Shown: positions 21,595 to 32,381 of the stretch, piece by piece
Layout: each line of letters opens with the position of its first letter
Position numbering within the stretch: position 1 is the first letter of the stretch
Assembly: GCA_019802505.1 (NCBI GenBank)
Contig: JAFMOC010000448.1
Coordinates: 1-64,000 of the forward strand
Length of the DNA: 64,000 nucleotides
Source of the DNA: Corydoras sp. C115
Taxonomy: Eukaryota > Chordata > Actinopteri > Siluriformes > Callichthyidae
Reading direction: 5' to 3'
Translations under genes and position numbers: made by a program
The notes under the pieces: generated by a model
Seen by the model: the letters and a program-made list of their open reading frames with translations, nothing else
Told to the model about the DNA's origin: nothing
Databases searched by the model: none

Positions 21595-21635
<41 letters not shown>
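21595..21635. repeat. Poly-C tract, about 41 bases
   Basis: An uninterrupted C run. Confidence 0.95.
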
Positions 21636-21636
<1 letters not shown>

Positions 21637-22259
21637 TCAGGTTTAACTTCAGCAGCAGTGCTGTAATTAAAGAGTCCTCGTCCACCTCGTCTGAGTGATC
21701 CAGCAGGAGAACATCCACCTCGCAGTCAGACCTCACGCCTCGACAGCAGAATCATTTCATCTGAATCTGAATCTGATTCTTCAGTTCGTTCCAAACATGT
21801 GGTTCAGATGTTCAGACTGAAGATTTAAAGATAATCCAGCTGTCGATACGGCTGGCGTGCCGTGCGTTACGTAACGTCCTGAGACGAGCCTCTCAACGGC
21901 GTCCTGAGGCAACAGCATGCTCATTAGAACACAGAGCTGAGAGGAGAACATCGCACTCGAGAACTCATTTCACTCGAGAACCGATTTCAGTTTGCTTTAG
22001 TTCTGTGAGTCTGAATGTCCTGCAACCAACACACCAGAACATCTGCAGCAGAACCCAGGAGAACAGACCAGACTGATGGACGGTGGAGGACCTGAGGAGG
22101 ACCTGCTGTGTTCCACCAGAGAACCCTACCCCTGAGAGCCTGCTGGATCAGACCTACCATCTGTATCTGAGATGTTCTGTGGGTTCTCCCTGCGTTTGGC
22201 GTGCTGATGAGTAGAGTGCAGATCTGAACCCGTCTCACAGTCTGATCAGGAAACGGCGT
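21636..22259. other. Unique DNA, no gene seen
   Basis: A small CTCGAGAAC repeat lies near 21957-21980. No exon recognised. Confidence 0.4.
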
Positions 22260-22470
22260 CGGAAAGTAATCAACATGACATCATTCATTTAATCATTAAT
22301 TAGATGGAGAGATTGTTTTCTATAAACTGATAAATGCTTTTAGTTCTGATTACATTACAGAGCACTTAATGATGCTGCAGCAATTAACCTGAGGCTCGCT
22401 TCATTAGCGATTCATTATCAGAGAGAAGATTGATTCAGAGACCTGATGATTTTAAACACTCTGAATTCAG
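22260..22470. promoter_or_regulatory. Candidate conserved noncoding element, homeodomain-rich
   Basis: Dense ATTA-core words (AATCATTAATTAGATGG, TCTGATTACATTACAG, GCAGCAATTAACCTG, TCATTAGCGATTCATTATCA) in repeat-free sequence. The texture is that of a vertebrate developmental enhancer. No alignment was available. Confidence 0.3.
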
Positions 22471-23187
22471 ACGGTCTGAGGTTTGGCCTGAGGCTGACGT
22501 TCTCTGAGTTTTAAAGACAGATCCTGGGCAGCGTGGGGCAGATCCTGCAGGGTACTTAGTTGAGAGGGTTCCCTGGAACAGCCTCATTTCAGCACCACGC
22601 CCTCTACTGATGATGAGCTGGGTGAAGAGGTGGAACGTTCCAGATAATTTATTATACAGAGCTTTTTTTTTTTTTTACAACACTACATTTTCACGAAGCA
22701 GCTTCAGAGTTCCGATTCTGAACCCCCAACGCTGAATCTGAACAGACTGCAGTGAAAAATCACAAAAATGAATTTAAAATCAACGTTCTGATCCACAGAC
22801 CTGTTTTACACACGGTCAGTTTTAAAGTCCAATGGTCCTGCATTTCTATATAACGGACAGAAAAGCCTGATTATCACGAGCAGCTCTGAGTCTGAGGCTT
22901 TTATTCTGAGGTCAGAATGGGAGAGATTAGTTTGATGATCGCGGCTTTAAGGATGATGATCGATCTGCTCAAGGACACATTGATTTATTTTTCAAAGGAC
23001 TCACAAAGGTCCACAGTTCTAATAAAATTACAGTTCTAATAATAAAAATCCAATAAATGACCAAATGTAAAAACCATCCTGTATTTGTATTTGTTCAGTT
23101 TTCAAAATGATAACAAAAGAGTGGAAATAACAGATTTATATGAATTTAAATTCCAGACTGCAGTGTTCACTAACGACACAAACATCG
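22471..23187. other. Unique DNA, no gene seen
   Basis: Poly-T (11-13) at 22664-22677. No exon recognised. Confidence 0.4.
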
Positions 23188-23231
23188 TCATCATCATCAT
23201 CATCATCATCAATATTATTATTATTATTATA
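23188..23231. repeat. (ATC)n/(ATT)n microsatellite
   Basis: About seven CAT units, then five ATT units. Confidence 0.93.
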
Positions 23232-23237
23232 ATTATC

Positions 23238-23294
23238 TACATTTACATTTACATTTACATTTAGTCATTTAGCAGACGCTTTTATCCAAAGCGA
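23238..23294 (+). mobile_element. Fragment of a common teleost interspersed repeat
   Basis: Four tandem ACATTT words, then AGTCATTTAGCAGACGCTTT and TATCCAAAGCGAA. It is the same motif as at 9295-9325 and directly abuts the next SINE. Confidence 0.55.
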
Positions 23295-23295
23295 A

Positions 23296-23407
23296 TTATC
23301 TATCCATTATCTTCTGCTTTATCCTCTACTAGAGTCGGGGGGGGGGGCAAATACACCCAGGACAGGGGGCCAATCTATCACTGGACACACACTCACTCAC
23401 ACACACA

Positions 23408-23443
<36 letters not shown>

Positions 23444-23570
23444 ATATGGGGCAATTTGGAGAACTCAATTGACTTGATCCATGTTTTTGGACTGTGGGAG
23501 GAAACCGGAGAACCGGGAATCCCCAGCACTGAGAGAAGAACATGCTAAACACTAAGCCACCGTGCCGCCC
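23296..23570 (-). mobile_element. tRNA-derived SINE, minus strand, with CA expansion and core deletion
   Basis: Minus-strand copy ending at the tRNA-like head (ACTAAGCCACCGTGCCGCCC at 23551-23570). It carries TTTTTGGACTGTGGGAGGAA and ACCGGAGAACC, but then jumps straight to GGAATCCCCAGCACTGAGAG, so roughly 60-70 bp including the B box is deleted. The GT stretch of the family is a CA expansion at 23393-23440. The tail side carries a poly-G run at 23337-23347. Confidence 0.85.
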
Positions 23571-24711
23571 TGTAATTATTATTATTATATTTTGTTTCGA
23601 CGAACACGGGGGTCTCATGAGGTTAAAGTATTCATTCAGCTTCCTCTGCTGTGTGAGATCACCAGTGAGAATAACCGTATGTTTGAACACACAGTCTTTA
23701 AACTTAATCTATTTGTTTTTTTAATTGTGAAATCTTTATTAAGAGGCGAGTCAAAGCTGTGATTGAATGTTTCTATGTTCTGAGTGTCGGTTTTCTGTTA
23801 TTTAAGGGGAAAACAGATCCTCACAGCTCATTGTGTTTAATGCTATTTATAGTGAAGGAGAAGCGACTTGTTAGGTTTGAAAGTGTAAAGCGGAGCGAGT
23901 GAACGGAGGAGTGAGGAGGACGTGAGACCAAAGCGTTTCATCAGCACATCTGTCAGATCCTTCAGATCAGGTGCATTCAGGAGAAGATGCTGTTGTGGAA
24001 TCATTATTGATGGCTGACAAATCCTCTCTGAGAAACAGGATTATGTCTGAAGCGCGACATCCGCAGCTCGGCATCCACAACACACACAGCCCACTGAGCC
24101 GAGGACAGCCAATTCAGTGCAATCCTCCTGCAATCTGCAGCCAACGCAGCAGCCAATCAGCTCCCTCCAGCATTTAACACTAAAACATATTCTACATTCG
24201 TCTCTGTTCATCTCCACAGACGCTCACTGAGACAGACGGGCCGCTTCACTGCTCATTAACGTCGCTACAGAACTGTGATGTAGGGCTTATGGTTCCAGTA
24301 AACGTCAGGAGAACATGCTGCTCATGAGTATGACATCATAAGACCTGCTGCCCCTGAAAATCAATCAATCAATCAGTTCTGATTCCTGATTGAATCATTA
24401 AAGGTGAACTCAGAGAGATTCAGACTTTATAAATCAGCTGAACAATCAGTGTGAACCACTAACCCCAAAGACATTAAAACTGAGGTTCATTAAAACCCTC
24501 AGCTCCCTGCAGCAGGTCAGTCAGTGGTCACTGTTGTCAGGAAAACGGTTCCACACAGTACGGCGCTCGTTCAGATCGAGGACAGACGCCGGGCGGCGTT
24601 CTCTCATCTGTTCCAAAGTACAAGACACACTTCACTAAATCTCTTATTAGCAGCGATGAAAGACAGCATCAGCAAACTTAATGAAGTTCTGTCTTCTTCC
24701 TGAAGAGCTCT
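23571..24711. other. Unique DNA with a conserved-looking stretch
   Basis: 23930-24180 is complex and repeat-free, with words such as AATCATTATTGATGGCTGAC and AGCCAATTCAGTGCAATC, and may be a conserved element. The remainder shows nothing recognisable. Confidence 0.3.
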
Positions 24712-24713
24712 GC

Positions 24714-24754
<41 letters not shown>

Positions 24755-24781
24755 TTCATCATCATCATCATCATCATCATC
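24712..24781. repeat. (ATC)n microsatellite
   Basis: About 23 ATC units with one CTTC interruption. It produces poly-Ser and poly-Asp frames that are not genes. Confidence 0.97.
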
Positions 24782-24895
24782 TGCCCTGAATCTCAAACCT
24801 ACAGAGAGGAACCTCCCTTTAATAATGAGCTTCAGAGACAACAAGAACCTCGTCCAGATTAAAGACCAGGACATATACTGCAGGCCTGCAGCACC

Positions 24896-25366
24896 GTGGG
24901 GCAGGGGGTGGTGTCAGGGGGTGGTGTCAGTGGGTGGTGTCAGTGGGTGGTGTCAGTGGGTGGTGTCAGTGGGTGCTGGGCAGGGGGTGCTGGACAGTGT
25001 GTGGTGTCAGTGGGTGCTGGACAGTGTGTGGTGTCAGTGGGTGCTGGACAGTGTGTGGTGTCAGTGGGTGCTGGACAGTGTGTGGTGTCAGTGGGTGCTG
25101 GACAGTGTGTGGTGTCAGTGGGTGCTGGACAGTGTGTGGTGTCAGTGGGTGCTGGACAGTGTGTGGTGTCAGTGGGTGCTGGACAGTGTGTGGTGTCAGT
25201 GGGTGCTGGACAGTGTGTGGTGTCAGTGGGTGCTGGACAGTGTGTGGTGTCAGTGGGTGGTGTCAGTGGGTGCTGGACAGTGTGTGGTGTCAGTGGGTGC
25301 TGGACAGTGTGTGGTGTCAGTGGGTGCTGGGCAGGGGGTGCTGGACAGTGGGTGGTGTCAGTGGGG
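24896..25366. repeat. 27-bp minisatellite, about 14 copies plus partials
   Basis: Unit begins GTGCTGGACAGTGTGTGGTG and ends TCAGTGG. Because 27 is divisible by 3, each plus frame reads as a perfect 9-residue repeat (for example WCQWVLDSV), which gives a convincing-looking but meaningless frame. Confidence 0.95.
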
Positions 25367-25530
25367 GCTGTTTGTTGCTGTTCTAAAGGTTCCGAGAGGA
25401 TCTGTGTGTGCTGCCCGTTTACTGCAGGCTCCTCCAGAGGGGCAGGATGCTCAGACACAGCTCATTCATATAAGACGTGGTGGGTTCCATGGGATCAGCC
25501 CTGTGGTGCTAAACCTCCACTCACAGAACC

Positions 25531-25531
25531 C

Positions 25532-25615
<84 letters not shown>

Positions 25616-25625
25616 GAGAGAGAGT
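25531..25625. repeat. (GA)n microsatellite
   Basis: GA repeat with three regularly spaced GACAGA interruptions. Confidence 0.95.
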
Positions 25626-26640
25626 GAGGTCTCAGTGGAAGTATAAAGTTATAAATATAGATTTAAAGGTAAATATCTGAATTCATCAGGTTTTCGTGTC
25701 TCGAGCTCAGAGTCACACATTTCTGATTAAAACCCAAAACAAAGGAGGAGCCGTCAGAACTCTGACATCATTCAGAATAAAGACTCTTAACTGTACAGTG
25801 TCCTCTGGAAATGAACCTCATAAATAAAAAGACATTTAAACTAATTAATAAATAACATTAAAAAATAATTAATGATAACGAGGGTTAATGTCTGAAACAC
25901 CTCTGATCTGCATCGTGCTTTAAAAGCTCTGATCACGCGTCTAATCTAATATCTAATCTAAATTAGGGCTGCAGGGGGGTTAGGGTTAGGGTTAGGGTCA
26001 GAGACATTAGAGACATTAGAGACATCCTTATGTCACATTGTGATGGACCGTCCTGTGATGGACCTTTCATTCTGATGTCACACGTTAACCTCCACATTTA
26101 AAAATCATATGGAGTCCAGATGGAGGGCTTTAAAGATGGTCACCATGTTGGTGATACAGTCTGACCCTGTCCCTCCTCCTCTCCAGCAAGCTTCTAAAAT
26201 TAAACCCGACCCTTCACCCCGTCTTCTCTTTATTAATTAAAAGGTTTAATACAGCGTCTGTGTGAAGCTTTAATTATCGTTCGTTAGTTTAATTAAAGGT
26301 ACGGAGGTTTATCACATGACGACGTGTTAAACTGAAACTTCTAAACGTTTATTCTCCCGCAGAGCGACCTGAATGGGGATGCTGACTGATGAATAGGAAA
26401 GAAAACGCTTGCTGATGCATCGAGTATAAAGTGCCGTCCTGCATCAGCGTTCTATTAATCTGAGAATAAAGAGACGCATCCATCATCCCTGAGACCGGGA
26501 CCCGGACCGCCGCTCCGCCGCTCCGCCGCATCACTGACGGGGTCCATCTCACAAAATCAACGCTCCGAGAAAATCTGAATGATCTGACACATGAACACAA
26601 ACGCTCCGGCGTCAGCTGCAGAGACACAGAACCACAGGTT
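25626..26640. other. Unique DNA; short telomere-like run
   Basis: 25978-25999 contains three TTAGGG units, followed by three AGAGACATT units at 26000-26027. 26500-26530 has small GCCGCTCC repeats. No gene recognised. Confidence 0.5.
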
Positions 26641-27143
26641 GTCCTCACCGTGTCCTCACCGTGTTCTCACCGTGTTCTCACAGTGTCCTCAACGTGTCCT
26701 CACAGTCTTCTCACAGTGTCCTCACCGCGTCCTGACCGTGTCCTCTCTGCGTCCTCACCGTGTTCTCACAGTGTCCTTACCGTGTTCTCACAGTGTCCTC
26801 ACCACGTCCTCACCGTGTCCTCACCACGTCCTCACCGTGTTCTCACCGTGTCCTCACTGCATCCTCACCGCGTTCTCACTGCGTCCTCACCATGTTCTCA
26901 CCGTGTCCTCACCGTGTTCTCACTGTGTTCTCAACATGTCCTCACCGCATCCTCACCGTGTTCTTACTGTTCTCACCGCGTTCTCACCGTGTCCTCACTG
27001 CGTTCCCACCGTGTCCTCACCGCGTTCCCACCGTGTCCTCACCGTGTTCTCACCGCGTCCTCACCGTGTCCTCACCGTGTTCTAAGTGTTCTCACCGTGT
27101 CCTCACCATGTCCTCACTGTGTTCTCAGTGTTCTCAGTGTTCT
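26641..27143. repeat. 11-bp minisatellite, about 46 copies
   Basis: Unit TCCTCACCGTG with TTCTCACCGCG, TCCTCACCACG and TTCTCACAGTG variants. All plus frames are largely stop-free; not genes. Confidence 0.95.
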
Positions 27144-27692
27144 TCCCTCTGAGAGAACCGGAGAGAACCGACGTGTCCCTCAGTACAGATGACCCCCCCC
27201 CCCCCGCTCAGGGGATGGATGGTGTTCATTGGTTGACATGTCTTTGCTCACGTTTGTGCTTTTGGATGTTTGATGGTGATGGAGGTGTGAGGTCATCACA
27301 GAGCTGAAGGTTAAAGGTCAGGACATCAGGTTTCTGCAGCAACAGAATGACGAGCTTCATTCTAATGAGACATTTCTGTTTCTTCAGAAAGCTGGAGGGT
27401 TTCTTTAATGTTCCTTTATTCTGAGTTCGGATTTGTTCTCTAACATTAATGAAACCACAGTCTGAACGCGGCGCCGGCTGAGGGTGAGGCTGAGGGTCAG
27501 CAGTCAGAGCAACCACCTGAAACCCGGCGGTCCAGGGGTTCAACACCAAGCAGGCAGCGCCTTTACTTCAGGAGGAGAATCTAATGTGGGCGGAGTCACT
27601 GTGTCTGCAGAACAGAGAGACGGGGTCCACAGGGTTCTCTCATTTTCATTATCACAGGGTTCTGCTGTGTACAATAATGGAGGGAGGCCTCA
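27144..27692. other. Unique DNA, no gene seen
   Basis: Poly-C at 27192-27205. No exon recognised. Confidence 0.4.
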
Positions 27693-27693
27693 C

Positions 27694-27724
<31 letters not shown>

Positions 27725-27763
27725 ACACACACTCACACACACACACTCACACACACACACACA

Positions 27764-27803
<40 letters not shown>

Positions 27804-27828
27804 ATCACACACACACACACACACACAG
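27693..27828. repeat. (CA)n microsatellite, interrupted
   Basis: About 65 CA units with several CTCA interruptions. Confidence 0.97.
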
Positions 27829-27985
27829 AGCGCTGCCTCATTGCTAAAGCTCAGATGAAGGTGGTAAACCGATGGTGAAGGTTAGCGTTAAGCTTTAAAT
27901 AAACATCAGTTTATCTTCAGAGATTAGCTTCAGTCTCAAAGTGTCTCCACAGGACGGAGAACCATCTGAGCAATGCAGACAGATC

Positions 27986-27988
<3 letters not shown>
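27829..27988. other. Unique DNA
   Basis: Nothing recognised. Confidence 0.4.

Positions 27989-28063
<75 letters not shown>
27989..28063. repeat. (GT)n microsatellite
   Basis: About 37 uninterrupted GT units. It lies 160 bp from the CA array just upstream, in inverse orientation. Confidence 0.97.
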
Positions 28064-28066
<3 letters not shown>

Positions 28067-28274
28067 GTTGGTGTAGTTTCCTCTTTTGTAACAGAGCGGT
28101 GAGCGTGGACCAACTGTGTGTTGTATTTGTGATGGTGCCCCCCCCCCCCCCCGTTATTATTACTTATGATTCCAGCAGTGAGGTCACACCTCCCTCACAC
28201 ACCTCCCTCACACACCTCCCTCCCTCACACACACTTATCTTATTCATATGCATGAGACCTGTGTCCTGTTGCAG

Positions 28275-28373
28275 AGATTGCTCTGTGCCACTGGGCTGCG
28301 CCGCGGCGCCGCTACCCCTCGGCGGGGTGACCAACATTAACAGCACCGGTCTGCGTGCCCTTCAAGGTCGAAA
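28275..28373 (+). other. Possible orphan exon with coding-like composition
   Basis: A TGTCCTGTTGCAG acceptor-like site is followed by a 99-bp stretch that reads RDCSVPLGCAAAPLPLGG and then VTNINSTGLRALQ, with strong G/C preference at third positions. It ends at CAAG|GTCG, a weak donor. I recognise no family. It may be a GC-rich chance frame. Poly-C at 28138-28152 lies just upstream. Confidence 0.18.
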
Positions 28374-28461
28374 CATATTCCACATAATAACAGATTATTA
28401 TCCACCACAGAACCACAGAATGCTCATCCAATGTTCAAATAACTCAGAACATAATCTTTAA

Positions 28462-28553
28462 TGCAGCCAGGGGGCGTTCTACCCTGCAGCCAGGGGGCGT
28501 TCTACCCTGCAGCCAGGGGGCGTTCTACCCTGCAGCCAGGGGGCGTTCTGTCA
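28462..28553 (+). repeat. Four tandem 23-bp units, each with a CTCF-like core
   Basis: The unit begins TGCAGCCAGGGGGCGTTCTA, 23 bp, with copies starting at 28462, 28485, 28508 and 28531. Each contains CAGCCAGGGGGCGT, which fits the CTCF core at 11 of 14 positions, including the invariant AGGGGGC block. Confidence 0.85.
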
Positions 28554-28652
28554 TCGTGTCATGATGCTCAAGCTCACAACACAAACGAGTCTAAACTATT
28601 CCAGGAAGACTGCTGTAGATTACATACTGACTGAATACTTTATCAGGATCAT

Positions 28653-28655
<3 letters not shown>

Positions 28656-28683
<28 letters not shown>
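28656..28683. repeat. (CA)n microsatellite
   Basis: About 14 CA units. Confidence 0.95.
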
Positions 28684-28878
28684 CCATTACACTGCAATCA
28701 TCTAACGACTGAGGTTTCATTAAAATGTTAAAGGGGGGGGGCACTGCTGAATGGTGGTGTGGAGGAACGTACCACCTCCACTGGGCACAGGGCTCTGACC
28801 TCCACCTTCTGATGATGATGGTCAGTGTAAACGTAGAAACGAGCTGCTGGATAAATGACCATCATTTCCACAAACAGC

Positions 28879-28964
28879 AGAGTGGAGGACAGAGTGGAGG
28901 ACAGAGTGGAGGACAGAGTGGAGGACAGAGTGGAGGACAGAGTGGAGGACAGAGTGGAGGACAG
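28879..28964. repeat. 12-bp minisatellite, 7 copies
   Basis: AGAGTGGAGGAC units in register. Confidence 0.95.
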
Positions 28965-29096
28965 AATGTCCCCGTACTTTTGGACCCATGGTGCGTCGCA
29001 GCACTCGAAGACGTTGCTTATTTGGTTCTTGTGCAGCCAGGACGCTAAACCAATTTGTAATGCTTATTGCGGGGTGTCCTCGGTGTGCAATTCAAA

Positions 29097-29462
29097 ATGT
29101 CTCTCCATCACGGTGTCCGCACTCTCACGAGTCCCCTGCTGCTTCACACTCATTCAGAACGCAACATGGTGTCTCCGTCCTCAGCAGGCTCCTCCACCAC
29201 CGATCCACAGCCGGTCCCTCAGCCGGTCCCTCAGCCGGTGCATCCGCTCCACCGGCGCAGCACGCTTCAAATGCCGTGCATCAGGAGAGACGCCATAATC
29301 AGGGCTGCCAGAGGGGGAGCACCGCAGCCCGGCAGGAGTCACATGACACGGGAGCAGGCGCGGGCTCGGCGCGGTACGGCTGCAGCGTACGGTTCCTGCA
29401 GCGTTAATGGAGGAGTCCGCTTCAATGGCATTCAGGATCAGACCGCGTATCATCAGCAGTGA
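29097..29462 (+). other. GC-rich open frame of 121 codons, unrecognised
   Basis: An ATG-started frame in a CpG-rich patch (about 29170-29420). A second in-frame ATG at 29166 has a strong start context (AACATGG). The product would be Pro/Arg/Ala-rich with a QPVP repeat caused by a 12-bp triplication at 29207-29240, then an Arg-rich segment (TREQARARRGTAAAYG). No domain is visible. It could be an unannotated small gene, a 5' exon of a noncoding RNA, or a chance frame in a small CpG island. Confidence 0.18.
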
Positions 29463-31220
29463 CGTCATCTGCACAGAACACACTTCAGCTATTAGTTCAT
29501 TAATTAATTAAAAAAACTTAAAACATGTTTATTTAAACGTTTCATGGAGGGGCGGTGTGGGGGGGGGGGGGGGTGCAAAAAAAAACAAAGTAACTTCACA
29601 CTGACCTGAAACTGAACACCTCAGCTCCATGATGATGATGATGATGTTACACCTGTATGATGATGATGATAATGGGGATGATGATGTCACACCTGCAGAC
29701 GTCACCTGTTGAGGGGCGGGGCTTTTGTATGTTATATATATTGGGGTCAGGCTTTGGTCGTTGGTCTGCTCACTCTGAATACACTGTGATTATAGGTCAG
29801 TTTAGTAAAGGGCGTGTGCATCGTACCTTCATCCAAACGGTTGGTGGCTGCAGGTCCACGTCCTCATGAAGACAGCATTAGCAGTCATGAGGAGAGTTTT
29901 GAGAGACACACTATTGATCTGTAATCCCCACAGATTCCCCGGGACGCTCGATTCTCACCTTCATCTTCCATCTGCTGCTCAGTCCAATCAGATCTGCACA
30001 TCAACAAACCTCACTCAGCTGACACACGGGGGGGGGGGGGGGGGGGGGGGGGGTGACCTTGCCAAGTGGACAAGAGTCACTTACAGTTACACCCATCCAT
30101 CCAATCCATCCAAATATGTCGATGACCCCCCCCCCCCCCCCGCTGCACTGGATTCAACACAGCAGATGAAGGTTACTCATTCTGATGGTGAACGTTTCTC
30201 AGAGCGCCACAAAAAAAATCACCTTACAGACTTTAAATCTTTAAATCAAATAAATTCAGTTTATTATCTTCTTATGAGGAACACGTCCTGCGTCTCAGAT
30301 GATCAGTGGTGTAGAGATATGGAGCAGTAGATGTATGGAGTGAACGCAGGTCATTAAAAATGATTCAGATGTTCAGAACCACAGACTGAAAAACATCTCA
30401 CATTTATGACGTAAACATCATCCACTCTCCATTTCCAGAGTTTTGCACCAATTGCATTTTATATTCACCAACACAGAATGGCTCTAAAAGATAATGTGTA
30501 TGGTGGGGGGGGGGGGGGGGGGGGGGGGGGGTGCTATAGTGAGAGGATGTACTATAATATGATGTGAATGTTTATAATGTTCTCTTTAGAAAAGCATGCC
30601 ACAGAGGCGATGAGGGATCAGTGAGATTTAAAATCACTCTTATTATTTCTTGCTGTCTGTTTTTAATTAGAGGAGTCTCTGTTCTGAAGATGTTTTTAAT
30701 GATGATTTTATTTGTAAGTTTGCTGATGGTAACAGATCAGATCTAATTATGATTAAATCCTTATCACACCGTAAATAATTAAATAAGATGAAGATTGAAC
30801 ATTCATACAGCAGGACAGGTACGTATATGTTCTAATGTCATCACGTTATGTTTGGTGATGTCTGCAGACTATAACATGATGCAGATGTAACGATGGCTGA
30901 TTCAGCGTCTGTAACCTGATGTCCTGGATCTTCTTTATTAATTCTGATGTTAAAACATTAGATGAAGTGTTTTTTGTTGGTTCAGCGATTTCAGCTCAGA
31001 TTGTTTCATCTGTTAATGTGGGTTTCATCTTCCTGTCGGTGCTGATGGGGTTAACTCATTTATTCCTGCACCCCCCCTTCCCCCACACACACACACATGT
31101 GAAAACAATAACGGATGTTAAACACACTGTCAATACAATTTAAGGATTAAGAGTCTTGTGATTTAATTCCTCCTGAAGATAGAAGTTAATAATCCGGTGA
31201 TGAGACGTTCACAGAGACGG
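29463..31220. other. Unique DNA with several poly-G/poly-C tracts
   Basis: Poly-G at 29559-29573, 30028-30052 and 30505-30531; poly-C at 30126-30141; GAT runs at 29628-29645 and 29656-29672. Otherwise A/T-rich unique sequence with no exon recognised. Confidence 0.5.
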
Positions 31221-31600
31221 AGGGTTTAATATTTACTCCATCATGAGACGTTCACACCTCACCTCAGACCTCATGGCACCCAGTGAACCAGGTTTCCTGA
31301 TGAATTATTCATGTCCAGAGTGGAAGCTTACACACGCAGACGGTGAAGATGCAGAACAGAACCTGCTGCGAGGAAAGAGTGGACATCACAGAACATCACC
31401 ACGTCCCATCGGCTCCCGCACGGCGAGGTCCGAGGCTCCGACTGCAGATGGAGAACGTTGCATTGTGACATTTACAAATCCATTTCAAAAAGGTCAGTTT
31501 CTCATTAAAACCTTTTATTAAGTCAGGAGAAGAATGGCGGGGGAAATGTCATGGCTTTTATCTTTAATTCCATCTCTTATTCATTTCTTCAGTCTCTGCA
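31221..31600. promoter_or_regulatory. Candidate conserved noncoding element
   Basis: A repeat-free block with enhancer-like texture, especially 31450-31590 (GCATTGTGACATTTACAAAT, TCATTAAAACCTTTTATTAA, GGCTTTTATCTTTAATTCC). It includes a GATA word within TTATCTTTA. No alignment evidence. Confidence 0.3.
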
Positions 31601-32381
31601 CTCAGAGAGGACCAAACGTCTCATGAAGGTGAGGGTGAGGAGAGGACCAAGCTGGATCTCATGGTAACAAGTCTTTGGTGGAGTTTGTTTCATACGCTCA
31701 ATGGGACGGCAGCACACACACCTCCTCAGTGTGACCCCCCCCCCTCTCGCACCCGTGAGCTGTCTGCATCCCCATGAGGAGGTGCTGCAGGTCAGCAGAA
31801 CACAATGACCCACAAAGCTCACAGTGAATTCTGAGGAGATGCAGATGAGGATGAGTGACTGGTGTCAGGTTCTCCTTCGCCCATGGTCCAGTCTTACTCT
31901 GCTCTGAGGGGGGGGGGGGGGGGGACCTTTTCACATGTTACATTATTTTTATGGATACAAACAAACTTAAAAGTTAGGATTAAAGCAACAGAAAGACTTC
32001 AAAGGAAATCTGAGTGAACTGATGAATTTAACGAAGCTTTATTACAGTTCAGAAGGACAGGTTCATATCAACTCCACCACCGTACTTCACTGTGGAGCTC
32101 TCTGCTGTGGCCCTCAGTCTCATTACGACTGAGTTTTGATGGAGTACCCCCCCCCTCCACCCCCACCACCCATGCAGAACAGAGAGCCTGCACACGTCTG
32201 CAGTCCTGATGATGAAGCTGCTGTCAAACGCCTGGCTGGACTCTCCAGACCCACAGCTGGAAGTTCAACCAGCTCTAACGCCAGGTTCTGCTCCACACTG
32301 ACGCCATCCAGCATGGGAGCTCGAGGGGGGGAGGGGGAGGGGCATTCAGCCGAGTGTCTCTGTTTCAACTGGACGTCGTCA
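31601..32381. other. Unique DNA, no gene seen
   Basis: Poly-G at 31909-31924 and poly-C at 32147-32154. No exon recognised. Confidence 0.4.

Noticed and set aside
24681..25646. 321-codon frame with poly-Ser and a 9-residue repeat
   Set aside because: Runs through an ATC microsatellite, a 27-bp minisatellite and a GA microsatellite; no unique coding part.
25978..25999. Interstitial telomere array
   Set aside because: Only three TTAGGG units; too short to claim a fusion or telomeric origin.
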